Shown one piece after another: positions 33,084 through 42,342 of a stretch of DNA of 64,000 bases. Positions within the stretch are counted from its first letter, which is position 1. Every line of letters starts with the position of its first letter. This DNA comes from Deltaproteobacteria bacterium (GTDB lineage: Bacteria > Myxococcota_A > Polyangia > GCA-2747355). A program made the position numbers and the translations under genes. The notes below the pieces were generated by a model. The model was given only the letters and a program-made list of their open reading frames with translations. It had not been told where the DNA came from and searched no databases. Location: positions 124,001-188,000 of the forward strand of contig JACKDQ010000008.1 of the NCBI GenBank assembly GCA_020633415.1, given 5' to 3'.

Positions 33084-34820
33084 GTGCAAGGACAGACGCT
33101 AGAAGCGATCCTATTGCGAGACACGGCACTAAGCCGCGATCAGCTCGAACTCGCTCAGCGCGAGAGCGAGCAACGCGGCTGTACGGTCGCGGATGTGATC
33201 AAGGAGGACGGCCTGTTGTCCGAAGAGGAACTGCTGCGGGCGATGGCCGCACATCTTGCGGTCGAATACGTCGCGATCGTCGATCCGGACGACGTGGATG
33301 GCGAGCTCGTGGCCCACGTGCCGATCAACTACGCCAAGACGCACCTGTTGTTACCGCTTCATCGCGGAGAGGATGCGCTGCGTTTGTTGATGGCTGATCC
33401 CTCTGCTGTTTTTGCGATCGATGACATTCGAACCATTTTCGACGCCGAGGTTTCGCCGGTCCTGGCAACCCGCGATCTGGTTCTGGAAACGATCAACAAG
33501 GTCTACGCCAAGCACACCAGCGCTGTCGACCTCGAGGAAAACGATGACTTTCAGGGGGACAGTGAAGAGCTCGCCGACATCATCGACGCGACCGATGAAG
33601 CGCCGATCATTCGCTGGGTCAACTCGCTGATCTTTCAAGCGGTCAAAGAGCGTGCTTCCGATATCCACATTGAACCGCGGGAGCGCGATGTGGTGGTGCG
33701 CTATCGCATCGATGGCGTGCTCTACGAGGCGCGAAAGGCCAATCGCAACTATGCGTCTTCGATCGCGGCACGCGTCAAGATCATGGCCGGCTTGAACATC
33801 GCCGAGAAGCGGTTGCCCCAAGACGGGCGCATTCGTCGCCGTATCGCTGGCAAAGACATCGACATGCGCGTTGCGACGGCGCCGACAGCGCGGGGCGAAC
33901 GGATCACGATCCGTCTGCTCGACAAGTCGGCGGTGCTGCTCAACCTCGGGGAGATCGGTCTCGCGCCCGACCAGTTGATGGCGCTAAACGAGCTGATTCA
34001 CCGACCACATGGCATTCTGCTGGTTACCGGTCCAACGGGTAGTGGCAAGACCACCACGCTTTATGGCGCGCTATCCTCGATCAATAACGCCGACAAGAAT
34101 ATTCTGACGATCGAGGATCCCGTTGAGTACCAGCTCGAAGGCATCAGCCAGACACAGGTCAACGCCAAGATCGATTTGACCTTTGCCGGTGGTCTGCGCT
34201 CCTTCTTGCGCCACGACCCCGACGTGATCATGGTCGGCGAGATTCGTGACCACGAGACCGCGGAGATCGCAATTCAGGCATCCTTGACAGGTCACTTGGT
34301 CTTTTCAACGGTTCATACCAACGACGCCGCTGGGGCGATCACCCGTCTGATCGAAATGGATGTTGAACCATTTCTCGTGGCATCGTCGCTGATCGGCATG
34401 GTCGCACAACGCCTCGTTCGCAAGGTTTGTCCGGACTGTATGACACTCCGTCCCCCGACCGAGGCCGATCTGCTAGGTCTGGGCTTGACGCGCCAGCAGT
34501 TTAACGCGCTCGGTGAGCGAGATTTTGGTTTGAGGGATGAGCGTCGTCCGCGACCTCCGGCTGGAATGGCTTACGTCTCTGAGGGCTGCGCCAATTGCCT
34601 CAACACCGGCTACGCTGGCCGACTCGGGATCTATGAGTTGCTGGTGATGTCTGACGAGGTTCGCGCGCTGGTGCTCAAACACACCGATACGACGACGATC
34701 AAGCGTCTCGCAGTTGAACAGGGCATGCGCACGCTGCGCGCCGACGGCGTGCAGAAGATCGTTAGCGGCATGACTACGATCGAAGAGGTCATGCGCGTGA
34801 CTCAGGAGGACTCGCGGTAG
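33084..34820 (+). CDS. gspE: Type II secretion ATPase GspE
   Basis: 578 residues from the GTG at 33084. An N-terminal regulatory domain (to about 150) has the LLSEEELLRAMAAHL type of start, then the ATPase core: VRYRIDGVLYE, Walker A in GPTGSGKTTTLYG, the Asp box with EDPVEYQL, Walker B in MVGEIRDHETAE, and a His box (TGHLVFSTVHTN). The zinc-binding loop has two CxxC pairs (CPDC and CANC) before GRLGIYELL. It powers pseudopilus assembly at the inner membrane. An upstream GTG/ATG would overlap gspD; the chosen GTG follows a purine-rich run. The gspF start overlaps its stop. Confidence 0.95.
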   Translation: MQGQTLEAILLRDTALSRDQLELAQRESEQRGCTVADVIKEDGLLSEEELLRAMAAHLAVEYVAIVDPDDVDGELVAHVPINYAKTHLLLPLHRGEDALRLLMADPSAVFAIDDIRTIFDAEVSPVLATRDLVLETINKVYAKHTSAVDLEENDDFQGDSEELADIIDATDEAPIIRWVNSLIFQAVKERASDIHIEPRERDVVVRYRIDGVLYEARKANRNYASSIAARVKIMAGLNIAEKRLPQDGRIRRRIAGKDIDMRVATAPTARGERITIRLLDKSAVLLNLGEIGLAPDQLMALNELIHRPHGILLVTGPTGSGKTTTLYGALSSINNADKNILTIEDPVEYQLEGISQTQVNAKIDLTFAGGLRSFLRHDPDVIMVGEIRDHETAEIAIQASLTGHLVFSTVHTNDAAGAITRLIEMDVEPFLVASSLIGMVAQRLVRKVCPDCMTLRPPTEADLLGLGLTRQQFNALGERDFGLRDERRPRPPAGMAYVSEGCANCLNTGYAGRLGIYELLVMSDEVRALVLKHTDTTTIKRLAVEQGMRTLRADGVQKIVSGMTTIEEVMRVTQEDSR

Positions 34821-36055
34821 TGCCCTCTTACGGCTACAGAGGCCTGAATCAGGGCGGCCGTCAGGTCAGTGGTGTGCGTGACGCCGAGAGTGCGCGCGCG
34901 CTGCGTGCGACGCTGCGCGCCGAAGGCGTGTTCGTTACCGAAGTGCATGACGCGCACCAAAAGGCGCGCGGCGGCTCTGGCCTCAAGCGGGAAGTCGATC
35001 TGAAGGGTTACTTCGATCGCGTTACGCCGCAGGACGTGGCGGTCGCGACCCGCCAGTTGGCGACCTTGCTCCGTGCCGGTATTCCGCTGGCCGAGTCGTT
35101 GGGCGCATTGATGGACCAAGTTGAATCGGACAAGTTTCGACGCACCCTCGCCGATGTGCGAATGAGGGTCAACGAAGGTACGTCGTTCGCCGACGCGCTA
35201 CTCCAGCATCCGAAGATCTTTTCCGATCTCTACATCAACATGGTACGCGCGGGTGAGACGGCAGGAAATCTCGAGGACGTTTTGGCCCGCTTGGCGACCT
35301 TCATGCAGTCGCAAGCGCTGCTGCGCGGCAAGGTGAAGTCGGCGCTGACTTATCCGGCGGTGCTGGCGCTCGCTGCGATCGCAATGACCGGTTTCTTGAT
35401 GGCGGTGGTGGTGCCACAGATCGTGCAGATCTTCGAAGGCACAGATGATCGGGCCTTACCCTGGAATACCCGTCTGGTGATTTGGGTTAGCGGTGCGTTT
35501 GCCGACTGGTGGTGGCTGTTTCTGTTGCTCGCCGTGGGCGGCTACTTCGGCTTTCGCTATTGGCGCAAGACCGAGAAAGGACGACACACCTGGGATCGCT
35601 TTGTGCTGCGGATGTGGATGGTGCGCGACATGGTCAAGATGGTGGCGATCGCGCGCTTTTCCCGAACGCTGGGCACGATGCTGCAAAGCGGCGTGCCGCT
35701 GCTGCGCGCGTTGGAGATTGTTAAGGCGGTCCTTGGTAATGTGGTGCTGATCCGTGCGATAGAGGACGCGCGCACGGCAATTCGCGAGGGCGAGAGTATC
35801 GCCCAGCCGTTGGCCAAGAGCGGGCACTTTCCGCCGATGGTCACCCAGATGGTGGCCGTCGGCGAACGCTCAGGTCAGTTGGAGCAGATGCTGCAGACAG
35901 TGGCGGAGGCCTATGAGGTCGAGGTGGACCTCCGCGTCGGACGGCTGACGTCGGTGCTGGGCCCGGTCGTGATCTTGTTCATGGGCGGAACCATCGGCTT
36001 TATCGTCGTCTCGATCCTGATGCCGCTGATGGAGATGAACGACATGATCGGTTGA
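34820..36055 (+). CDS. gspF: Type II secretion platform protein GspF
   Basis: 411 residues starting at GTG inside the gspE stop, a one-base overlap that implies translational coupling. Typical GspF features: the N-terminal FxYxGxxxxG-type start (YGYRGLNQGGRQVSG), two similar cytoplasmic helical domains (around 70-170 and 275-380) with the RQLATLLRAGIPLAESL and FSRTLGTMLQSGVPLLRAL repeats, and three membrane segments (about 175-200, 220-245, 380-405). It is the inner-membrane platform linking GspE to the pseudopilus. Confidence 0.95.
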   Translation: MPSYGYRGLNQGGRQVSGVRDAESARALRATLRAEGVFVTEVHDAHQKARGGSGLKREVDLKGYFDRVTPQDVAVATRQLATLLRAGIPLAESLGALMDQVESDKFRRTLADVRMRVNEGTSFADALLQHPKIFSDLYINMVRAGETAGNLEDVLARLATFMQSQALLRGKVKSALTYPAVLALAAIAMTGFLMAVVVPQIVQIFEGTDDRALPWNTRLVIWVSGAFADWWWLFLLLAVGGYFGFRYWRKTEKGRHTWDRFVLRMWMVRDMVKMVAIARFSRTLGTMLQSGVPLLRALEIVKAVLGNVVLIRAIEDARTAIREGESIAQPLAKSGHFPPMVTQMVAVGERSGQLEQMLQTVAEAYEVEVDLRVGRLTSVLGPVVILFMGGTIGFIVVSILMPLMEMNDMIG

Positions 36056-36094
36056 GTGCGCCAACTTCGCACCACCGAAAAGGGGGACAGATCG

Positions 36095-36547
36095 ATGTTA
36101 ACTGACTTGACGAAAATGCTTCGACGCTTGCTTGACGAAAAACGTCGCGCGCTGTCCGGTGGCGAGCGCCGCCGCGGCGAGGGCGGGATGACCCTGATCG
36201 AGATCATGGTTGTCGTCGCGATCATCGCTGTTATTGCCGGCGGTGTGAGTATCTGGGCTGTCGGTGCGCTCAAGCGGGCGCAGGTTAAGACCTGCAAGGG
36301 ATCGATCCAAGAATTGGAAAAGGCGATCGAGCTCTACCAGACGCAGACCAGCGAGTCCTGTCCCAAGGAGCTGGCGGCGCTGGTCAAAGAAGGCATTCTG
36401 AAGAAGCAGGTTCCCAAGGATCCGTGGGGCGAAGATTTTATCTACAAGTGTCCCGGCGAAGAAAACCCTGATGGTGTCGATATCTCGTCCAAAGGGCCCA
36501 ATAAGCGGTCCGGTGATAAGGACGACATTAACAGCTGGGATATGTGA
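36095..36547 (+). CDS. gspG: Major pseudopilin GspG
   Basis: 150 residues. The ATG at 36095 follows AGGGGGACAG; the frame is open from 36056. A leader of 31 residues ends in Gly-Gly before the mature MTLIEIMVVVAIIAVIAGG, with Glu5 of the mature protein present. The C-terminal part has LKKQVPKDPWGEDFIYKCPG and the short loop with Asp-rich residues (SGDKDDINSWDM) that in GspG binds calcium. It forms the bulk of the pseudopilus. The leader is longer than the 6-10 residues usual in enterobacteria, but long leaders are seen in other groups. Confidence 0.95.
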   Translation: MLTDLTKMLRRLLDEKRRALSGGERRRGEGGMTLIEIMVVVAIIAVIAGGVSIWAVGALKRAQVKTCKGSIQELEKAIELYQTQTSESCPKELAALVKEGILKKQVPKDPWGEDFIYKCPGEENPDGVDISSKGPNKRSGDKDDINSWDM

Positions 36548-37473
36548 TTCGACTGCCGACAACAGAACGCTGCTTGGCGATCCGGCTGAGCGATCCGAGG
36601 CGTCGCGCGAAGCGCGCGTCGCGCGTCGCGACGTCGGCCGCAGGCTTCACGCTGATCGAGTTGATGATCGTCGTGGCGATCATCGCGACGCTGATGAGCA
36701 CCGCTCTGCTCAGTTTTCGTAGCGTGACAAATGCGGAATTGCGTTCGGCGGCTACCAAAACGTCGGCGCTGTTTCGTGCAGCGTTCAACCGGGCGACGAT
36801 GACTGGCGAAATGATTCGGGTCGCGATCGATCTCGACAAGAACGTCTTGTGGATTGAGCGATCTGAGGACCGTGTTTCGCTGCGACGCGGCCGTACGCAG
36901 CACGATACCACCGACGAGAACGAGGCTGGGCCCAAAGAAGAGGACGCCGATGCGCCGCCGGGTGGCGGACTGCTCGGTTTGGGTGGGCCGAGTAAGACGA
37001 GTACCGACGAGGCTGGAGGCGAAGAAGAGGGCGCGGGAACGCTGGGCATCGACACCGACGCGCTGAAACAGGCCTACGAGCGCGACTTGGCGCCGCCGAA
37101 ACGGCGCAAGGCGCTGTTTGCTCCGATCTCGCGTCACAAGCGACCTAGTCGCCGACTACACCTGGCGAACAAAGTTGGCACGTTGGGTGTCGCGGTGCCC
37201 CGGCTCGACAAGCCGGTGAGCAGTGGATTGATTCACATCTACTTCTTTCCTCAGGGGCACGCCGAACCGGCGGTGGTGCAGTTCTGCGAACGTGGGAGTG
37301 ACGGTCGCTGCCGTCTCGATGAGAGCGGTGCGTTCTACTCGGTGCTGCTTCATCCGCTGACTGGCCGCGCGAAGGTCAAGCCTTGCATCGCACCGATCCC
37401 CGAGGAATTTGGCCCCGTCGCGCGAGCTTCGCGCAACAAGCGGGACGCTCATGCCTGTGTGGAGCCCAAATGA
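36544..37473 (+). CDS. gspH: Minor pseudopilin GspH, with an acidic/Gly-rich insertion
   Basis: 309 residues, longer than the usual 170-200. The mature N-terminus is FTLIELMIVVAIIATLM after a leader of about 34 residues. An inserted region around 120-170 contains acidic runs (EEDADA, GGEEEGAG) and a glycine-rich hydrophobic loop (GGGLLGLGG). The final strands are of pseudopilin type. The start GTG overlaps the gspG stop by four bases. By position between gspG and gspI this is GspH; the insertion has parallels in the two downstream genes. Confidence 0.85.
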   Translation: MIRLPTTERCLAIRLSDPRRRAKRASRVATSAAGFTLIELMIVVAIIATLMSTALLSFRSVTNAELRSAATKTSALFRAAFNRATMTGEMIRVAIDLDKNVLWIERSEDRVSLRRGRTQHDTTDENEAGPKEEDADAPPGGGLLGLGGPSKTSTDEAGGEEEGAGTLGIDTDALKQAYERDLAPPKRRKALFAPISRHKRPSRRLHLANKVGTLGVAVPRLDKPVSSGLIHIYFFPQGHAEPAVVQFCERGSDGRCRLDESGAFYSVLLHPLTGRAKVKPCIAPIPEEFGPVARASRNKRDAHACVEPK

Positions 37474-38156
37474 GTTGGGTCAATGGACTGCGCCGCTTGA
37501 CTGACTGGCCCAGACGAGGTGAGCGCGGCTTTACGCTGATCGAGGTGGTCGTAGCGACGACGATTCTCGCGATATCACTGACTGTGCTCGCTCGCAGCCA
37601 GATCAGCAGCACGCGAGCGATTCGCTGGAGCAAGCGGTTGACGATCGCCACGATGCTTGCCCGCTACAAGATGGTCGAGGTCGAGGACGGTTTGTTCGAA
37701 GAGGGCTTCCAGAATCGCGATGAAGAAGAGAAGGGTGACTTTAGCGAGCAGGGGTTTAAGGACTACCGTTGGACCGTAAAAGTTGACCGCGTCGAACTGC
37801 CGACGGACCTCAAGCCAGAGGATGTGGTCGACGATGTTGCCCAGGAGCAGGGCGACCAGGGTGGCGGAGGCCTTGGGCTAGGCGCACTGAAGATGGGCGG
37901 GCAGATGCTATCGTCGCGAATGGAGCTGTTTCGCAACGTGCTCGAGCAGAGTATTCGTCGCGTCACGCTGCGGGTCGGCTGGCGCGAGGGAAAGCGTGCG
38001 CGCTACATGTCGGTGGTCGCCTATTTTACCGACCCACGAAAGATCGACTCAGCGATTACTGGCGTTGGTTTCGGTCAGCAACTGCCACCGGGGGGCACAC
38101 CGCCAGCGACGCCGACTCCACCCGCCGCACCACCGAACAAGACGGCGCCAAAATGA
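37470..38156 (+). CDS. gspI: Minor pseudopilin GspI
   Basis: 228 residues. The ATG at 37470 overlaps the gspH stop (ATGA). The mature N-terminus is FTLIEVVVATTILAISLTV, with Glu5 present. The C-terminal half keeps the pseudopilin pattern of a strand (SIRRVTLRVGWRE) near the end. An insertion near 120-145 goes from acidic (EDVVDDVAQEQGD) to glycine-rich hydrophobic (GGGGLGLGALKMGG). A Pro/Thr tail follows. GspI forms the tip complex with GspJ and GspK; assignment rests on motif and gene order. Confidence 0.88.
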   Translation: MSWVNGLRRLTDWPRRGERGFTLIEVVVATTILAISLTVLARSQISSTRAIRWSKRLTIATMLARYKMVEVEDGLFEEGFQNRDEEEKGDFSEQGFKDYRWTVKVDRVELPTDLKPEDVVDDVAQEQGDQGGGGLGLGALKMGGQMLSSRMELFRNVLEQSIRRVTLRVGWREGKRARYMSVVAYFTDPRKIDSAITGVGFGQQLPPGGTPPATPTPPAAPPNKTAPK

Positions 38157-38845
38157 TCGTTCGGCGACGACTAGCCGTTGCGGGCTTTACTTTGATCGAG
38201 GTGATGGTCGCCGTAGCTCTGTTTGCCACCGTGATCACCTTGGTCTGGGGATCGTTTTCGCTCGGCGCGACCGGTAAGCGACAGGGAGAGGCGATCGCCG
38301 ATCGCTACTATCAGGTCCGAGTGGGCGTTGGGCGCCTGGTGCGCGATATCTCGATGTCGTTCATTAGCAAGAACGATACGCCCGGGGCGATCACCCCGCG
38401 GACGTTTTTCGTGGGACAGCGCAACAGTCGCCATGACGAGCTGAAGTTCTCGTACCTAGGCCACGCTCGCTTGCGCGAAGACGCACGCGAATCGGATCAA
38501 GCAACTGTGCGCTACTTCGTTCGCAGCGATCCGGAAAACCGGCGACTCTACCAGTTGGTACGGCAAGAGACGAACCGACTCGGTGGAGAGCAGCCGATCG
38601 AAGAGAGCGGTCACGGCTTCGTACTGGTCGACGATGTGCTTGAGTTTCACCTGCGCTATTTCGACGAGCAGAAGAACGAATGGACCGAGCAGTGGAACAC
38701 CACGTCGGTGGATGGGCAACCGGACCGGCTACCAACGAAGATTGAAGTTCAGCTGACGATTAACGACGAACGAGACAAGCCGCTGCGCTTGGTTACCGCG
38801 ACGCGCACCTTTCTGCGCGATCCGCTCTGGTTTAGTGCGCAATGA
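38153..38845 (+). CDS. gspJ: Minor pseudopilin GspJ
   Basis: 230 residues, start overlapping the gspI stop (ATGA). The mature N-terminus is FTLIEVMVAVALFATVITLVW, with Glu5. The rest has the GspJ-like pattern: the GVGRLVRDISMSF helix, long strands such as ELKFSYLGHARLREDARE, and a closing domain (PTKIEVQLTINDERDK and PLRLVTATRTFL). It has no acidic insertion, unlike its neighbours. GspJ is part of the pseudopilus tip. Confidence 0.9.
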   Translation: MIVRRRLAVAGFTLIEVMVAVALFATVITLVWGSFSLGATGKRQGEAIADRYYQVRVGVGRLVRDISMSFISKNDTPGAITPRTFFVGQRNSRHDELKFSYLGHARLREDARESDQATVRYFVRSDPENRRLYQLVRQETNRLGGEQPIEESGHGFVLVDDVLEFHLRYFDEQKNEWTEQWNTTSVDGQPDRLPTKIEVQLTINDERDKPLRLVTATRTFLRDPLWFSAQ

Positions 38846-40185
38846 ACGAGCAGCAGAAATCAGCGCAGCGGGCGCGACGCAAGAAGGACCAGCAGCGCGG
38901 CTTGGCGCTGCTGACTGTGGTGATTTTGATCGCCGTGATGACCGTGATGGCCTCCGACTTTTCGTACAACGCTCGGGTGGACTTCGCCTCGGCAGCCAAC
39001 GCGCGCGACGAGTTACAGGCCCACTACTTGGCGAGGTCTTCGATCAATCTGTCGCGCTTGCTGCTCAAAGTGCAGGAGAAACTGATCGACCCGAATCGTC
39101 GCTTCTTGGGTGGGATGGACATCCAGATCGCTGACTACGCGCCGTGGATTGTCCAGGCGTTTAATGGACCGTCAGGCGATGGCAAGAAGGCGAAAAAGGC
39201 GCGCGAGGATCGCGCTGAAGTGCAGGAAGAGGAAGAAGCCGGCGGCGCTGCAATGATCGGTGCGATGTTGGGCATCGACGCATCGCGAATCAAAGGCCTG
39301 GGCGTCGATCGCGGCCAGTTCGACCTTTCGATGCAGAGTTTGGATGGTCGACTCAATCTCAACTGCGGTGGCGGTGCCAACACCACCTCACCGGTCGTCG
39401 TGCAGTTTGCTGCGGCGCTCGCAGCGTTGCTCTCACCGGAGCGCTATAACCCGATCTTTGAGGATCAAGACGATCAGGGGCAATACGCCGATCGGATGGA
39501 GGTCCTTCGCGCCATCATCGATTGGGCCGATCGCGACACGGTAATGTTCGGTAGCACAGCGGCCGAAGACTACCGTTACAACACCGGCGCGGATCCGTAC
39601 AAGTCAAAGGACCAGTACTTCGATACGCTCGAAGAGCTGCGTTTGGTTCGCGGCGTCGATGAGCGATTCATTGCGGCCTTCGAGCAGTCGCTGACGGTCT
39701 ACGGCAGCTGTACGGTCAACGTCGCTACCGCTAGCCCAGCACTGCTCGCCGGGTTGATCACGCAGCACGCGGCGACACCCAACGACCCGGGGTTGCAGTG
39801 GAAAAATCTCGCCTTGTTGACGCGGTATGTCGTGGCGATTCGCGGGATGAGCGGTGGGTTTAGTGACGCCAAGGCGTTCATCAAGGCGGTCGAAGATCCG
39901 ATGTCGCAACTGGGTATGGCTGCAGCCGTCGATAACTTGGCAAGTGGAGGGCAGAGCGAGCAGCCGCGCGGACTGCCTCCTGTGACGGGCGTCAAACTCA
40001 ACCCAAAGGTGAGCTCTTCGATTGTCGCTGGAGGGCCAAGGCGCATCTGGAAGATTGTCGCGACCGCCGAGGTCAACAAGACGCGCAAGCGGATCGTCGG
40101 GGTTTGGGACGCTAAGCACATCACGATGCAGGCTGGTCGGCACAATTTCGGCCCCGGGGCCTTTTTGTATTGGCGCGAAGAATAG
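38842..40185 (+). CDS. gspK: Minor pseudopilin GspK
   Basis: 447 residues, start overlapping the gspJ stop. The mature N-terminus is RGLALLTVVILIAVMTVMASDF and lacks Glu5, as is normal for GspK. The large alpha domain typical of GspK follows, with GRLNLNCGGGANTT and a helix-hairpin-like region (TLEELRLVRGVDERFI, which reads like a comEA/GspK HhH). An insertion around 110-150 has Lys/Glu-rich runs (KKAKKAREDRAEVQEEEE) followed by a Gly/Ala hydrophobic loop (AGGAAMIGAMLGID). It caps the pseudopilus tip. Confidence 0.9.
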   Translation: MNEQQKSAQRARRKKDQQRGLALLTVVILIAVMTVMASDFSYNARVDFASAANARDELQAHYLARSSINLSRLLLKVQEKLIDPNRRFLGGMDIQIADYAPWIVQAFNGPSGDGKKAKKAREDRAEVQEEEEAGGAAMIGAMLGIDASRIKGLGVDRGQFDLSMQSLDGRLNLNCGGGANTTSPVVVQFAAALAALLSPERYNPIFEDQDDQGQYADRMEVLRAIIDWADRDTVMFGSTAAEDYRYNTGADPYKSKDQYFDTLEELRLVRGVDERFIAAFEQSLTVYGSCTVNVATASPALLAGLITQHAATPNDPGLQWKNLALLTRYVVAIRGMSGGFSDAKAFIKAVEDPMSQLGMAAAVDNLASGGQSEQPRGLPPVTGVKLNPKVSSSIVAGGPRRIWKIVATAEVNKTRKRIVGVWDAKHITMQAGRHNFGPGAFLYWREE

Positions 40186-40195
40186 GACCTAACTC

Positions 40196-41731
40196 ATGGC
40201 ACAAATCGTCGGGATCGATCTCGGATCGCACAGCGTGAAAGTTGCCGTCTTGGACGCTGGCTTGCGCGCGATGACCGTGCGAAGCGTTCGTCGGCTCGAA
40301 GTGCTGGGCGGCGCGGAGCCAGTGCTCGAGCGCAGCCTGGCCGCGCTTCAGTCGCTCTCTGCGGATGTGGCGCAGACGCAAGATGGACTGACGGTCGGTG
40401 TCCCCGGAGACCAGGTGTTGATGCGCGTGTTGGCTCTGCCGTTTACTGATCCGCGCAAGGTCGTGGCAATTATTGGCGGTGAGCTTGGCGACACGTTGCC
40501 CTGGGAGATCGAGGAAGTCGTCTTTGACCACAGAGCGTTGCCGACGCCTGCGCCGCGATTGATCGCTGCGGCCGCTCGAACCGAGACCGTGCAACAATTG
40601 CTGCAGGGGCTGCGCGAGCGCGGCCTCGAGCCGCGGCACTTGGCCGTGACCCCGCTGGCGTACAGCGCCTTGTTGCGGCGGATCGATCCCGAAGGGCAGG
40701 CTTGCGTGGTCGATATCGGCCATTTTCGCACCAACGTTTGTTTGGTGTCGAGCGGCCAAGCCCTCGTCGGCCGAAGTATCTCTCGCGCCGGACACCAGCT
40801 CACCGAAGCGCTGCGCCGGAGTTTTCAGTGGAGCTACGCTGAGGCTGCCGCATTCAAGGAACAACGCGCAGCGGTTTGCATCGATGGTGATGAACACGCT
40901 CAGCGCGTGGCGCTGCTGCTCGAGCGGGCCTTGCTGCCGTTGGCGCGCGAGATTCGCCATTCGATCGACGTCCTTGGCGCGCAGGTTGGCATGCGCCCTC
41001 AGCGCATTTATCTCTGCGGCGGCTCATCGATGCTCTCGGGTATCGACCGCTTTATCGAGCGCGAGGTTGGCCTGTCCTGCGATCGGCTCTCGCTGGCGGC
41101 CGATGCTGAGCTCGCCTCCGGTGGCCTCAGCGGGGAGGCCGAATCGGTCTCGATGCTGTCGATCGGTCTTGCGCTGGAGCATGGTCGTCGCAGTGCGCTC
41201 GACCTCCGGCAAGGGCCGTTTGCGTTCAAGGCGGATTCGTCGATCTGGCGCGACAAATGGCGCTTCATCACGATCTCGGCCGTGTTGATTCTCGTCGCCG
41301 CGCTGCTCAACACGATGGCCTCGTTGCATGCGCTGGGGGCCGAGGAAGAGATGCTGCGCCGGCGGATGCGCCTGGCGACGATGCGGATCTTCGGTCGCCC
41401 AATGATGAACCCTCGTCAAGTGATGCGCCGGCTCAAGCAAACAACAGATCGCGGTGCCTCGTTGCCGTCGCGCACCGCACTCGACGTGTTCAGTATGATC
41501 AGTTCCGCAGTTCCCGCGAAGGACAAGATCAAGCTCGACGTCAACCAGCTCGACATCAAGCCGGGCAAGACCTACCTCAAGGGTACGGCGGACTCTAGAG
41601 CAGCACTAGGTGAGATGGTTGCGGCGTTCAAGAGCCTCGATTGTTTCAAGACCGTCGAGACAGGAAAAACTTCACGGGTTGGCGACGGGAAGATCCAGTT
41701 CTCGATGAACATTGCCACCAAGTGTTTCTAG
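40196..41731 (+). CDS. gspL: Type II secretion protein GspL
   Basis: 511 residues. The N-terminal actin-like domain starts with IVGIDLGSHSVKVAVLD, the phosphate-1-like motif of PilM/GspL proteins, and includes VVDIGHFRTNVCLVSSG and IYLCGGSSMLSGID. A membrane segment lies at about 358-382 (FITISAVLILVAALLNTM) and the periplasmic C-terminal domain has a ferredoxin-like pattern (KIKLDVNQLDIKPGKTYLKG). It bridges GspE and GspM at the inner membrane. The start lies 10 bases after the gspK stop. Confidence 0.92.
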   Translation: MAQIVGIDLGSHSVKVAVLDAGLRAMTVRSVRRLEVLGGAEPVLERSLAALQSLSADVAQTQDGLTVGVPGDQVLMRVLALPFTDPRKVVAIIGGELGDTLPWEIEEVVFDHRALPTPAPRLIAAAARTETVQQLLQGLRERGLEPRHLAVTPLAYSALLRRIDPEGQACVVDIGHFRTNVCLVSSGQALVGRSISRAGHQLTEALRRSFQWSYAEAAAFKEQRAAVCIDGDEHAQRVALLLERALLPLAREIRHSIDVLGAQVGMRPQRIYLCGGSSMLSGIDRFIEREVGLSCDRLSLAADAELASGGLSGEAESVSMLSIGLALEHGRRSALDLRQGPFAFKADSSIWRDKWRFITISAVLILVAALLNTMASLHALGAEEEMLRRRMRLATMRIFGRPMMNPRQVMRRLKQTTDRGASLPSRTALDVFSMISSAVPAKDKIKLDVNQLDIKPGKTYLKGTADSRAALGEMVAAFKSLDCFKTVETGKTSRVGDGKIQFSMNIATKCF

Positions 41732-41746
41732 GAAAGAGAGACAGAC

Positions 41747-42337
41747 GTGAGTTTGCGGCGACGCATCGACGACTATAAGGCATCCTTCGAGCGACTGTCT
41801 GGGCGCGAGCGGACGATGATTGGCGCGCTTGGCGCAGCGGTCGTGCTGATGCTGATCTTCGGCGTTGGCTTTTGGGTTTCAAGTTCGGTCGACGAACTGC
41901 GCGAGGAAAACGCTGAAATGCGGCGGGCGCTGAAAGCCATCGAGCGCAAGCAGGGGACCTACCTGCAACAGCGCCGAGAAGTTGCGGCCCTTGAGGTACG
42001 GATGGGGCATGCACCGCTTGAGCTGAATACGTTTGTCGAGAAGGCGGCTGCGGCGGTCGGCGTGAGCATCAGTGAGTCCGGTGGTTTGTCGCCAGCAGAA
42101 GGTGACGGATTTACGCGCCGCGCGATCGAGATCAAGCTTGCCAAGCTAAGCGTTGCTCAGCTGGCTAGTTTTCTCAAGACGCTCGAGGCGGAGCAGGCCC
42201 ACATCGTACAGGTAACCCAGCTGAACGTTCGTACGCGTTGGAATCGCAACCAAGAACTCGACGTGGAAGAGCTCGTTGTCGCGACCTACGATCGCAAGAA
42301 GAAGTCGACCGATGAGCAGCCCAAGAGGGCGAGGTAG
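41747..42337 (+). CDS. gspM: Type II secretion protein GspM
   Basis: 196 residues beginning at GTG with GAAAGAGAG upstream. A short cytoplasmic part, a membrane segment at about 26-45 (IGALGAAVVLMLIFGVGFWV), a coiled-coil stretch with VDELREENAEMRRALKAIERKQ-type heptads (residues 48-80), and a ferredoxin-like periplasmic domain. This is the expected layout of GspM, the partner of GspL. Position between gspL and gspN supports it. Confidence 0.9.
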   Translation: MSLRRRIDDYKASFERLSGRERTMIGALGAAVVLMLIFGVGFWVSSSVDELREENAEMRRALKAIERKQGTYLQQRREVAALEVRMGHAPLELNTFVEKAAAAVGVSISESGGLSPAEGDGFTRRAIEIKLAKLSVAQLASFLKTLEAEQAHIVQVTQLNVRTRWNRNQELDVEELVVATYDRKKKSTDEQPKRAR

Positions 42338-42342
42338 AGCCG

